NCBI GenBank assembly: GCA_017411125.1
Contig: JAFPNP010000189.1
Coordinates: 1 to 10,230 of the forward strand
Reading direction: 5' to 3'
Length of the DNA: 10,230 nt
From: Kiritimatiellia bacterium
GTDB lineage: Bacteria; Verrucomicrobiota; Kiritimatiellia; RFP12; UBA1067
The stretch's first letter is position 1, and every line of letters begins with the position of its first letter. The notes under the pieces are model-generated. The model was not told the DNA's origin. It was given only the letters and a program-made list of their open reading frames with translations, and searched no databases. A program made the translations under genes and the position numbers. Of the stretch, positions 1 to 9,295 are shown in pieces.

Positions 1-1
1 G

Positions 2-3000
2 GCCGACTTCCCGGAGAGCGCCGACGAGATAATGGAGAACATAGGCAACTTCAAGGCGCTGAAGGCCGCGATGAAGTGCGGGGCGGTGAAGTCTGACGCC
101 GGCGAATCGTCCGAGCTCGCGCTGGAGGCGTTGAAGTGGTTTGATGCGGAGGCGATGGAACGCGCCATCCGCGCATACGCGGCGAAATATCCCGAGGTCT
201 ACGGCGATCCGTCCGCGCTGCTTGCGAGACTCGGCAAGGTGAAGGCCGCGGTTGCGGGCGCGAAGTCCGACGCCGCGAAGCGGAGGGCCGCCGCCGAGCT
301 CGTCAAACTGCAGGAGGATGTCTATCTTCGCCATCCAGGCGCGGACTTCACTCGTTTCCTGATGGTCAAGCGCAGCCGGGCGACGCACTCCGGCCTGCCG
401 CACAACTGGCAGGGCAACACGTCCGTGCCGCTGAAAGGATACGTCAATTCGATCGTGTCGATGCCGCTCAGGCGCGGCACGGGCGAGAAGCCCGTCACGC
501 TCGCCGCGTCCGATTACTTCCTCGGCGACGTGGATCTGGATTTCGACGCGGACAAGATCGCCTATTCCGGCGGGCTGGATAGCGAGAAACGCTGGTGCAT
601 CCTCGAGACGCCTCTCGACAAGCCCATGACCCGCTCCCTCAAGTCGCCTTCCGGACTTGCGGATATCGACTGCTACGATCCATGCTATCTTCCGGACGGG
701 CGGATGCTTTTCGTCTCGACGAGCGGGTTCCACGGCGTGCCGTGCGTGACCGGCCACGATTATGTCGGCAATACGCACCTTCTGGAAAAGGACGGCACGG
801 TGAAACGTCTCGTGTTCGACCAGGACAACAGCTGGAATCCAGTCGTGATGAACAACGGGCGCGTCCTCTATCTACGGTGGGAGTATACCGACAGCGCGCA
901 CTATTTCTCCCGTGTGATGATGACGATGAACGTGGACGGTTCCGACCAGAAGGCGTTCTACGGCTCGAATTCGTACTGGCCCAACTCTTTGTTCTACGCG
1001 AGGCCGCTGCCGGGTTCGGTGACGAAGTTCTGCGGAATCGTGTCTGGCCATCACGGCTGCGCGCGCGAGGGCGAACTGGTGCTGTTCGACGTGATGAAAG
1101 GACGTAACGAGACAGACGGCGTGATGCAGCGCATTCCAGGCTGGGGCAAGCCCGTGGAGAACAAGGCGCGCGACAGGCTGGTGAACGGCTCCAGTCCGCG
1201 TTTCCTCCATCCGTTCCCGCTTTCGGACGAGTTGTTCCTTGTTTCGGTGCACAAGGGCAACGGCGACCCGTTCATCGTGGCGTTTGCGGACATATACGAC
1301 AACATCGTTCCCGTCTACGCTTCATCCGCCTTTAACTGCATGGAGCCCGTGCCCGTAAAGAAGCGCGAGCGGCCGAGGATGTCCGTCGACAGGCGCAACG
1401 ACAAGGTGGATACGTGCACGGTCTATCTTCAGAACGTGAATTTCGGCGAGGGCCTGAAGGGCGTTCCGAAGACGGTCGCGAAGAAGCTCCGTCTTTTCTC
1501 CTACAGCTATTCGCCGCGCAATGTCGGCGGGCACTACAACGTTGGCTTCGAGGGTCCGTGGGACATGCGCAACATTCTCGGAGAAGTGGATCTGGAGGAG
1601 GACGGCAGTGCGGTGTTCACCGTGCCGGCCAACACCCCGTTCGCCATCCAGCCGCTTGACGAAAACGGCTGCAAGCTGCAGGAGATGCGGTCCTGGTTCG
1701 TAGGCGTTCCGGGCGAGGTGATTTCCTGCACGGGCTGCCACGAGAACCAGAACGAGGCGCCGCCGGCATACGGTTCGGCCGCGTCCAGGAAGCGTCCGCA
1801 GACGCCGAGGCCGTGGTATGGCCCGCGTCGCAACTACGCGTTCTCCCGCGAAGTCCAGCCTGTACTCGACAGGAAGTGCGTCGGCTGCCACAACTCGTCG
1901 GCGAAGACCAAGACGCGTTCCGGCGATCCGCTTCCCGACTTCGACGGCAAGACGATGAAGGGTCACTACTCCACCGCCTATGTGAACCTGATGCCCTACG
2001 TGCGCAGGAACGGGCCGGAGGGCGATTACCATCTGCTCACCCCGCTCGAGTTCCATGTTTCCACGTCGGAGCTGTATCAGCGACTGGCGAAGGGGCACCA
2101 CGGCGTCGAGCTGACGTCCGAGGAATGGGACAGGCTGGTGACGTGGATGGACCTCAATGTTCCGTTCTGGGGAACATGGACGGAGGAGACGGGCGGGAGC
2201 GCCCGCGCAAAGAGGAACCTCGCCCGGCGCAAGGAGATGGCGGAGAAGTGGGCCGGCGACAAGTACGATCCTGAAGCCATCGTAAACCCATACGTGCCAG
2301 GCACGGAGAAGTTCGTCGCGCCTGCGAAGAAGCAGGCGAAGTCCGGCGGAAAGGCGAATGTGGAGGGCTGGCCGTTCGACGCGGCGCGCGCGAAGGCGAT
2401 GCAGGGCGGCAGGACGCCGCGCTCGTTCGAGATCGGCGGCGGCGAGCGTCTCGAGTTCGCGTACATTCCGTCCGGTTCGTTCGCGATGGGCGCGGAGGGG
2501 TTGACGCCCGCCGAGCGCCCAGTCGGAAAGGTGACGGTCGCCAAGGGCTTCTGGATGGCCACGAAGGAGATCACGCAAGGGCAGTTCCGCTTGATGGATC
2601 CGAAGTTCGACAACGGCGTGTACGACATGCACTACAAGGACCAGGTGAAGCGCGGCTACTACATGGGTTCGCAGGATCCGGATTTCGCGCAGCCCGGCCA
2701 CGAGAAGTTCCCCGCGATCCGCGTGAGCTGGGACATGGCGCAGCAATACTGCGAATGGCTCTCGAAGCGCCTTGGCAGGAAGGTTCGCCTCCCGACCGAA
2801 GCTGAATGGGAATGGGCCTGCCGCGCCGGAACCGATTCGGAGTTCAACTACGGCACGAAGGACGACGACTTCTCCGCGCGCGAGAACATGGCCGACTACA
2901 TGCTGATCGAGCTTGCGGTCCACGGAGTGAATCCGCAGCCGTTCGCGCGCGGGAACGATCCCAGCCCGAAGCGCCTGCCGCCCGCGCTGTGGGACTACGA

Positions 3001-3286
3001 ACTGCGCGACCGCCGCTTCAACGACCATGTGCTGCATCTTGCGAAGGTCGGCAGCTACGCGCCGAACGCGTGGGGGTTGCACGACATGCACGGCAACGTG
3101 GCCGAATGGACTTCCGGTTCGTGGCACGCCTATCCTTACGACCCTGCGGCGCAGGGCGAGCTGAAGGTGGTACGCGGCGGTTCGTGGGCGAGACGTCCGG
3201 TCGTGTCGTCCAGCGCGTGGCGCTGGCGCTATCCGGCGTGGATGCGCCCGTTCGACGTGGGCTTCCGCGTGGTGGTGGAGGACTGA
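2..3286 (+). CDS. Hydrazine-synthase-alpha-like dihaem protein with C-terminal FGE-sulfatase-like domain (5' partial)
   Basis: The reading frame is open to the left edge (codons from base 2), so the true start and any signal peptide lie outside; the first internal ATG is at 32. Residues below are numbered from that ATG. About 1-110 is charged and helix-like. About 140-450 has TolB/propeller-like blades (e.g. CYDPCYLPDGRMLFVSTS) and resembles the region shared with the hydrazine synthase alpha subunit. Two c-type haem motifs follow: CTGCH at 566-570 and CVGCH at 616-620. About 800-1084 is an FGE-sulfatase/SUMF1-like fold with RLPTEAEWEWACRAG, GNVAEWT, VRGGSW and GFRVV. The two FGE catalytic cysteines fall at R1054 and S1059 when aligned on GGSW, so formylglycine formation is unlikely. 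Covalent haem implies export. Similar fusions are known, to my recollection, in planctomycetes and verrucomicrobia, where their role is unclear; this is no evidence for anammox. The family call is fairly sure, the function is not. Confidence 0.85.
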   Translation, partial: ADFPESADEIMENIGNFKALKAAMKCGAVKSDAGESSELALEALKWFDAEAMERAIRAYAAKYPEVYGDPSALLARLGKVKAAVAGAKSDAAKRRAAAELVKLQEDVYLRHPGADFTRFLMVKRSRATHSGLPHNWQGNTSVPLKGYVNSIVSMPLRRGTGEKPVTLAASDYFLGDVDLDFDADKIAYSGGLDSEKRWCILETPLDKPMTRSLKSPSGLADIDCYDPCYLPDGRMLFVSTSGFHGVPCVTGHDYVGNTHLLEKDGTVKRLVFDQDNSWNPVVMNNGRVLYLRWEYTDSAHYFSRVMMTMNVDGSDQKAFYGSNSYWPNSLFYARPLPGSVTKFCGIVSGHHGCAREGELVLFDVMKGRNETDGVMQRIPGWGKPVENKARDRLVNGSSPRFLHPFPLSDELFLVSVHKGNGDPFIVAFADIYDNIVPVYASSAFNCMEPVPVKKRERPRMSVDRRNDKVDTCTVYLQNVNFGEGLKGVPKTVAKKLRLFSYSYSPRNVGGHYNVGFEGPWDMRNILGEVDLEEDGSAVFTVPANTPFAIQPLDENGCKLQEMRSWFVGVPGEVISCTGCHENQNEAPPAYGSAASRKRPQTPRPWYGPRRNYAFSREVQPVLDRKCVGCHNSSAKTKTRSGDPLPDFDGKTMKGHYSTAYVNLMPYVRRNGPEGDYHLLTPLEFHVSTSELYQRLAKGHHGVELTSEEWDRLVTWMDLNVPFWGTWTEETGGSARAKRNLARRKEMAEKWAGDKYDPEAIVNPYVPGTEKFVAPAKKQAKSGGKANVEGWPFDAARAKAMQGGRTPRSFEIGGGERLEFAYIPSGSFAMGAEGLTPAERPVGKVTVAKGFWMATKEITQGQFRLMDPKFDNGVYDMHYKDQVKRGYYMGSQDPDFAQPGHEKFPAIRVSWDMAQQYCEWLSKRLGRKVRLPTEAEWEWACRAGTDSEFNYGTKDDDFSARENMADYMLIELAVHGVNPQPFARGNDPSPKRLPPALWDYELRDRRFNDHVLHLAKVGSYAPNAWGLHDMHGNVAEWTSGSWHAYPYDPAAQGELKVVRGGSWARRPVVSSSAWRWRYPAWMRPFDVGFRVVVED

Positions 3287-3330
3287 CGTCTCCGCGTTCC
3301 TGGTTTGGTCGATAATGGCATGGTCGTGAA

Positions 3331-4098
3331 GTGTTCGGCAAATTGAGAGGCCACAGGTTCCTGTTCGAGGAGCTGGTGAAGCGCGATTTCAAGAAGAAGT
3401 ACAAGCGTACGATTCTTGGAATGGGCTGGAGCATGCTTTCGCCGCTTCTGATGCTGCTCGTGATGAAACTTGTGTTCGAGCAGTTCTTCGGGCGGTCGGT
3501 TGGTCACTACACGACGTACCTCTTCTGCGGCCTCCTGTTCTTCAACTGGTTCGCCGAGTCGACCAACGCCGGGATGCGGAGCCTTTTCGGGAACGCTTCC
3601 ATCTTCTCCAAGGTGAACGTTCCGAAGTACCTTTTTCTCTTTTCGGCGAACGTGCAGGTGCTGATAAACTTCGTGCTGACGCTGTGCGTGTTCTTCGTGT
3701 TTTGCGCGATCGACCGCGTGGACTTCACGTGGCGGTTTCTCTTGCTCGTCTATCCGGTCTCGACGATGCTGCTTTTCTGCATCGGAGTCGGCATGGTCCT
3801 TTCGGCGCTGTTTATCTTCTTCCGCGACATCGACTACCTCTGGGCGGTGGCGCTGCAGTTGCTCATGTACGGATCTGCGATATTCTACACCACCGAGAAG
3901 TTTTCGCCGGACATGCAGCTGGCGTTTTCCTTCAACCCCGTATATCGCCATATCGCCTACGTGCGCGAAATCGTGCTGGCGGGCACGGTGCCGTCGCTCG
4001 GTACGCATCTTGCGTTGCTGGGCTTCGCCGTCGCCGCGTTTCTGGCTGGCGCGTTCATGTACAAGCGCTACAACACGACTTTCCTCTATTATGTCTGA
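3331..4098 (+). CDS. ABC-2 type polysaccharide/O-antigen export permease (Wzm/TagG/RfbA-like)
   Basis: This is the membrane subunit of an ABC exporter that moves lipid-linked polysaccharide across the inner membrane, paired with the ATPase encoded immediately downstream. The 255-residue product matches the usual family length. It has an amphipathic N-terminus rich in basic residues (RDFKKKYKRT, 19-27) followed by a hydrophobic stretch containing GMGWSMLSPL, typical of this family. Six likely membrane segments lie near 28-50, 62-80, 99-127, 136-164, 168-187 and 225-244, and a conserved-looking NPVYRHIAYVREIVL motif sits before the last one. The start is GTG at 3331: the frame has a stop at 3313-3315 and no ATG in between. 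I see no clear ribosome binding site. A GATAAT at 3311-3316 resembles a -10 but has no -35. The 44-base gap to the upstream gene allows either co-transcription or a weak own promoter. Confidence 0.9.
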   Translation: MFGKLRGHRFLFEELVKRDFKKKYKRTILGMGWSMLSPLLMLLVMKLVFEQFFGRSVGHYTTYLFCGLLFFNWFAESTNAGMRSLFGNASIFSKVNVPKYLFLFSANVQVLINFVLTLCVFFVFCAIDRVDFTWRFLLLVYPVSTMLLFCIGVGMVLSALFIFFRDIDYLWAVALQLLMYGSAIFYTTEKFSPDMQLAFSFNPVYRHIAYVREIVLAGTVPSLGTHLALLGFAVAAFLAGAFMYKRYNTTFLYYV

Positions 4099-4879
4099 AC
4101 CCAAGATCATGCTTTCCTGCAGGGACGTCTCCATCCGCTACCGGGTCGGGGATTTCAAGAACATCGGCTTGAAGGAGTGGGTGATGCGCAGGCTTACGGG
4201 GCGCTACAAAGTTGTGGACTTCTGGGCGGACAGGAACGTAAGCTTCGACATCCGACAGGGCGACATGCTTGGAATCGTCGGCACGAACGGCGCCGGAAAG
4301 TCGACCTTGCTGAAGGTCGTCTCCGGCATCATGGAACCGACGAAAGGGCGCGTCGCGCGCAACGGGCGGATTGCGGCGCTGCTGGAGCTGTCGAGCGGCT
4401 TCGACGGCGACATGACGGTGAAGGAGAACACGTATCTTCGCGGCGCGATGCTCGGCTATACGCGCGATTTCATGGACGCGACCTACGGGAGCATAATCGA
4501 ATTCGCTGAACTGGGAGAGTTCGAGGACCGCCCGTTCAAGCAGCTTTCGTCCGGCATGAAGTCTCGCCTTGCCTTTTCGATCGCCTCGCTGGTGCGGCCG
4601 GAGATACTCATTCTCGACGAGGTGCTCGCCGTCGGCGACGGCGCCTTCAGGAAAAAGAGCGAGGCGCGAATGCGCGAGATCATCAAGGGCGGCGCCACGA
4701 CCATTCTCGTCTCGCATTCGATTCCGCAGGTGCGCTCAATGTGCAACAAGGTGCTGTGGCTGGACAAGGGCAGGCAGGTGGCTTTCTCCGGCGACGTGAA
4801 GGGCGTCTGCGACTGCTACGAGGAATATTTGAAAGGCGCGGGCGCGGCCGAGTACAAGCCCGTCGCCGCGAATGGCTAG
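4091..4879 (+). CDS. Polysaccharide-export ABC transporter ATPase (Wzt/TagH-like, short form)
   Basis: This is the nucleotide-binding subunit that powers the adjacent permease. The 262-residue product starts at ATG 4091 and overlaps the permease stop by 8 bases, which implies translational coupling. The open frame extends further upstream, but that part is permease sequence out of frame. Walker A is GTNGAGKS (64-71), the signature is LSSGM (152-156), Walker B is ILILDE (172-177) and the switch histidine is H209. The order and wording (ALLELSSGFDGDMTVKENTY, then FAELGEFEDRPFKQLSSGM) are those of Wzt/TagH/KpsT-type exporters. It ends about 50 residues after the H-loop, so it lacks the C-terminal carbohydrate-binding domain that some Wzt proteins use to recognise a terminally modified O-antigen. 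No glycosyltransferase genes lie next to it here, so the substrate cannot be named. Confidence 0.92.
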   Translation: MSEPKIMLSCRDVSIRYRVGDFKNIGLKEWVMRRLTGRYKVVDFWADRNVSFDIRQGDMLGIVGTNGAGKSTLLKVVSGIMEPTKGRVARNGRIAALLELSSGFDGDMTVKENTYLRGAMLGYTRDFMDATYGSIIEFAELGEFEDRPFKQLSSGMKSRLAFSIASLVRPEILILDEVLAVGDGAFRKKSEARMREIIKGGATTILVSHSIPQVRSMCNKVLWLDKGRQVAFSGDVKGVCDCYEEYLKGAGAAEYKPVAANG

Positions 4880-4883
4880 ATGC

Positions 4884-4896
4884 GGAGGAAAAGGAA
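4884..4896 (+). promoter_or_regulatory. Ribosome binding site that selects the NAD synthase start at 4901
   Basis: GGAGG at 4884-4888 and AGGA at 4892-4895 lie 12 and 5 bases before ATG 4901. They fall inside the seven extra codons that would be translated if the ATG at 4880, directly after the ATPase stop codon, were used. I therefore prefer 4901. Initiation at 4880 by termination-reinitiation (TAG immediately followed by ATG) stays possible and would add MRRKRNE. Confidence 0.6.
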
Positions 4897-4900
4897 CGAA

Positions 4901-6184
4901 ATGGACATTGCTGAACGGTTCTGGCAGACGGATGCGGCGGAGAAGGTCCGCCCTGGCGCGTTCGACGAGAACGCCGCGCTGCTGCTTTCGCTCGTGAAGG
5001 ACGCGGCGCGCGCCGGTGAAAGGGAGATCGTCGCGCCGGCGGATTTCATACGCGGCGGCGATTGCGGCTCGCTCAACGATCATCCTGCTTTTCAGTGCGC
5101 GCTCGCCGCCGCGCAGGAGAAATTCCTCAAGGCCGCGGCCAAGGTGCGCAATGCGCCTAAAGTCAGGTTCGCGCGAATTGCGCTGGATCCGCCGCCGATT
5201 TCCTGCGCGGGCCCGGATCCGCGCTTTCCGTTCTGCGGGCGCCCCGCCGACGTGTTTTCGCGTCAGGTGCGCGGTCTTGCGCGGCGGCTCGCCGCCATCG
5301 GCTGCCGCGATGCCGTGGTCGGCCTTTCGGGCGGCCTGGACAGCGCCCTTGCGCTGCTCGTCACGGTGGCGGCATTCGACAGGCTCGGTTTCGACCGCCG
5401 CGGCGTACATGTTTTCACCATGCCGGGTTTTGGCACGACCAGGCGTACGCGCGGCAATGCGGAGTATCTCGCCGAAGGACTCGGGCTGGCGCTCGAGACG
5501 ATCGACATCACGCCCGCCTGCCGCTTGCATTTCAAGGACATCGGCCAGAGCGAGCGCGTCCGCGACGTCACCTACGAGAACGCGCAGGCGCGCGAGCGCA
5601 CGCAGATTCTGATGGACAAGGCCAACCAGGCGGGCGGCATCGTCGTCGGCACCGGCGACATGAGCGAGATCGCGCTGGGCTGGTGTACGTACAACGGCGA
5701 CCACATGAGCATGTTCGGCGCGAACGCCGGCGTGCCCAAGACAGTCGTGCGCGAGGTCTGCCGCTGGTGGGCGGAGGACGAGGGCCGGGCCGGCACGCTC
5801 GTCGCCCGCGCCCTGCTCGACATCGTCGCCACGCCCGTAAGTCCCGAGCTGCTGCCGTCGAAGCGCGACGAAATCGCGCAGAAGACCGAGGACAAGGTCG
5901 GCCCTTACGAACTGCACGACTTTTTCCTCTGGCATTTCATCGCCGGGCAGTCCGGCCGTGCCGAGATCCTGAAGGCCGCGAAGGCGGCGTTCCGCGGGCA
6001 GTACGCCGCCGGCGAAATATCCAAATGGCTCGACGTGTTCTTCCGCAGGTTCATCGCGCAGTCGTTCAAGCGCAACTGCGCTCCGGACGGCGTGCAGGTG
6101 TTTTCGGTGTACCTCGCGCCGGGCGCGTGGCACGTTCCAAGCGACATTTCCCCTTCGTTTTTGCGTCCCCGCGCCCGCGCATGA
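4901..6184 (+). CDS. nadE: NAD+ synthase with most of the glutaminase domain missing
   Basis: It makes NAD+ from deamido-NAD+ and ATP, the last step of NAD biosynthesis, in the cytosol. The synthetase part (about 117-415) is intact: PP-loop GLSGGLDSAL with SGGLDS at 143-148, MPGFGTT (174-180), VTYENAQARERTQILMD (223-239), GTGDMSEIALGW (250-261), and QKTEDKVGPYELHDFF (327-342). These match the long glutamine-dependent bacterial form (usually about 640-680 residues), not the short ammonia-dependent NadE (about 270). Yet this protein has only 427 residues. About 21-80 still resembles the first part of the nitrilase-like glutaminase domain, but the region expected to hold the catalytic Lys and Cys is absent, and the usual FPEL catalytic-Glu motif reads APAD (45-48). 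The expected consequence is use of free ammonia. It follows the ATPase gene by 21 bases, probably in one transcript. The enzyme call is very safe; the deletion reading rests on remembered family sequences. Confidence 0.93.
   Translation: MDIAERFWQTDAAEKVRPGAFDENAALLLSLVKDAARAGEREIVAPADFIRGGDCGSLNDHPAFQCALAAAQEKFLKAAAKVRNAPKVRFARIALDPPPISCAGPDPRFPFCGRPADVFSRQVRGLARRLAAIGCRDAVVGLSGGLDSALALLVTVAAFDRLGFDRRGVHVFTMPGFGTTRRTRGNAEYLAEGLGLALETIDITPACRLHFKDIGQSERVRDVTYENAQARERTQILMDKANQAGGIVVGTGDMSEIALGWCTYNGDHMSMFGANAGVPKTVVREVCRWWAEDEGRAGTLVARALLDIVATPVSPELLPSKRDEIAQKTEDKVGPYELHDFFLWHFIAGQSGRAEILKAAKAAFRGQYAAGEISKWLDVFFRRFIAQSFKRNCAPDGVQVFSVYLAPGAWHVPSDISPSFLRPRARA
4961..5140 (+). other. Remnant of the glutaminase (nitrilase-like) domain inside nadE
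   Basis: Residues 21-80 of the NAD synthase (FDENAALLLSLVKDAARAGE, then EIVAPADFIRGGDCGSLND, then an Ala-rich helix) read like the start of the carbon-nitrogen hydrolase domain of long NAD synthases. In those, a helix (FNxEEIIALIKEA), a strand ending in FPEL with the catalytic glutamate, a TGYTCGDL-like turn and an Ala/Leu-rich helix come in the same order. Here FPEL is APAD, so the glutamate position is alanine, while CG(D/S)L is kept. After about residue 100 the sequence jumps to the linker that precedes the synthetase domain (PFCGRPADVFSRQVRGLARRL equivalent). Similarity was judged by eye and from memory. Confidence 0.6.
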
Positions 6185-6186
6185 TT

Positions 6187-6195
6187 TGATATACT
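6187..6195 (+). promoter_or_regulatory. Extended -10 promoter for helicase-cysS
   Basis: TGATATACT holds a five-of-six match to TATAAT (TATACT, 6190-6195) preceded by the TGn extension. It lies in a short AT-rich island directly after the nadE stop codon. No convincing -35 is visible at 16-18 bases upstream, which is common for extended -10 promoters. Transcription would begin near 6202, giving a leader of about 29 bases that contains GAGGA (6216-6220) ten bases before the helicase ATG. Confidence 0.5.
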
Positions 6196-6230
6196 ATTCG
6201 CGCTTCAAAGCAACAGAGGATCCAAAGTAG

Positions 6231-7819
<1,589 letters not shown>

Positions 7820-7835
<16 letters not shown>

Positions 7836-9211
7836 AAATGAAAGTCTACAACAGCCTGACGCGCGGCCTCGAACCGCTCGAGCCGATGGAAGGCGGTACG
7901 ATCCGCTTCTACACGTGCGGCCCGACGGTCTACAACTACGCGCACATCGGGAACTTTCGCGCGTACACGTTCGAGGACATACTCCGCCGCGTCATGCAGT
8001 TCAACGGCATGAAGGTGAAGCAGGTGATGAACCTCACCGACGTCGACGACAAGACGATACGCGGCGCGAACGCCGCCGGCGTGAAGCTCACCGACTACAC
8101 GAAAACGTACAAGGACGCCTTCTTTGCCGATTTGAAGGTGCTGAACATCCAGCCCGCCGAAGTCTATCCCGCCGCGACCGACCACATCCCGGAGATGATT
8201 TCGCTCGTAGAGAAGCTCGTCGAGAAGGGCGTGGCCTACAAGAGCGACGACGGCAGCGTCTACTTCGCCGTCACGAAGTTTCCCGGCTACGGGAAGCTCG
8301 CGCACATCGACTTCGACAACCAGCGTACCGGCGCGCGCTGCGCGGCGGATGAATACGACAAGGAGAACGTGGGCGACTTCGCGCTCTGGAAGGCGTGGGA
8401 GCCGTCCGACGGCCCGGTCGGCTGGGATTCGCCTTGGGGACGCGGGCGTCCGGGCTGGCACATCGAGTGCTCCGCGATGTCCATGAAGTATCTCGGCGAG
8501 TCTTTCGATCTCCACACGGGCGGCATAGACAATCTCTTTCCGCATCACGAGAACGAAATCGCCCAGGCCGAGGCCGCGACCGGCAAGCAGTTCGTCAGGA
8601 CGTGGATGCACTGCGCCCATCTGCGCGTCAACGGCGAGAAGATGTCCAAGAGCCTCGGCAACTTCTTCACGCTGCGCGATCTGCTGGAGAAGGGCTGGAC
8701 GGGGCGCGAGATACGCTACGTGCTCGTGAACGCGCACTACCGGCAGGGCCTCAACTTCGCGTTCAGCGCGTTGGAGGATGCGCGCAAGGCGCTCGAGCGC
8801 GTGGACCGCTGCGTGGACGCTCTCGCCGCGCGCGCCAAGGACGGCGAGCCTGCGCCGGACTTCGCGCAGGCTGCGCTCGACGCCTTCACTGCCGCCGTGA
8901 ACGACGATCTCAACACGCCCAAGGCTTTCGCCGCGCTGTTCGACCTCGTCCGCGAAACGAACGCTTCCGGTACCTGCTCGAAGGCCGTGCTGGACGTCTT
9001 CCGCCGGATGGATTCCGTTCTTGGCGTGATTTTCTTCGGCAAGGCCGCGAAGACGGAGGTGCCGGCGGAGGTGCAGACGCTTCTCGACGCTCGCGCCGCC
9101 GCGCGGGCGGCGAAGAACTGGGCCGAGTCCGACCGCCTCCGCGACGCGATCGCCGCCGCCGGATGGACCGTGAAGGATTCCAAGGAAGGCCAGAGCGTGA
9201 CGAAGAGGTAG
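7820..9211 (+). CDS. cysS: Cysteinyl-tRNA synthetase
   Basis: This class I synthetase charges tRNA-Cys with cysteine in the cytosol. The length (463 residues) is normal and the ends look complete. It has the HIGH-type motif in CGPTVYNYAHIGN (33-45; HIGN) and KMSKS at 274-278 (GEKMSKSLGN). Zinc ligands expected from the E. coli enzyme are all present: C33, C217 (HIECSAM), H242 and E246 (FPHHENE). LTDVDDKTIR and HTGGIDNLFPHHENEIAQ are also typical. ATG 7820 follows AAGGGAAAAGG closely and lies 16 bases inside the helicase gene, so translation is probably coupled. The in-frame ATG at 7838 is an alternative start (MKVYNSLTRG) that would match the usual N-terminus and leave a 2-base gap. Confidence 0.97.
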
Positions 9212-9212
9212 C

Positions 9213-9241
9213 GGGAGCGCCACGTGAAAAAACGCGCTTCC
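9213..9241 (+). terminator. Hairpin after cysS, possible weak terminator
   Basis: GGGAGCGC (9213-9220) can pair with GCGCTTCC (9234-9241) over eight base pairs including one G-U, around a 13-base loop that contains CACGTG and an A-run. It starts two bases after the cysS stop codon. The following bases are ATTTCAACC, so the usual run of U is missing. It may be a weak or factor-assisted terminator, or may protect the mRNA 3' end. Confidence 0.4.
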
Positions 9242-9260
9242 ATTTCAACCAGGATAAAGG

Positions 9261-9266
9261 TATAAT
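9261..9266 (+). promoter_or_regulatory. Consensus -10 (TATAAT) for the repeat protein-glnS unit
   Basis: A perfect TATAAT lies in the AT-rich gap between cysS and the next gene. The bases 17 upstream (TTCCAT, 9238-9243) are a poor -35 and overlap the hairpin arm. Transcription would begin near 9273, giving a leader of about 23 bases that carries AAGGAA (9285-9290) five bases before the ATG at 9296. Confidence 0.55.
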
Positions 9267-9295
9267 CTTACCACCAACAAACAGAAGGAAACAAC

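Noticed and set aside
1322..3127. 601-codon open frame on the minus strand
   Set aside because: It lies wholly inside the well-supported dihaem/FGE-like gene. GC-rich codon use leaves few stops on the opposite strand, and the product is rich in Arg, His, Val and Leu with no recognisable motif.
2..3286. Anammox hydrazine synthase
   Set aside because: Only the alpha-subunit-like region is present, fused to an FGE-like domain, with no beta or gamma subunit genes nearby. Such relatives occur outside anammox bacteria.
3277..3293. Hairpin GGAG-GAC/GTC-TCC at the end of the first gene as a terminator
   Set aside because: The stem is short with a bulged G, contains the stop codon, and is not followed by a T-run.
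4010..4090. Upstream extension of the ABC ATPase frame
   Set aside because: These 27 codons lie within the permease gene in another frame and give an unlikely Arg/Ser-rich sequence. ATG 4091 gives the normal family N-terminus.
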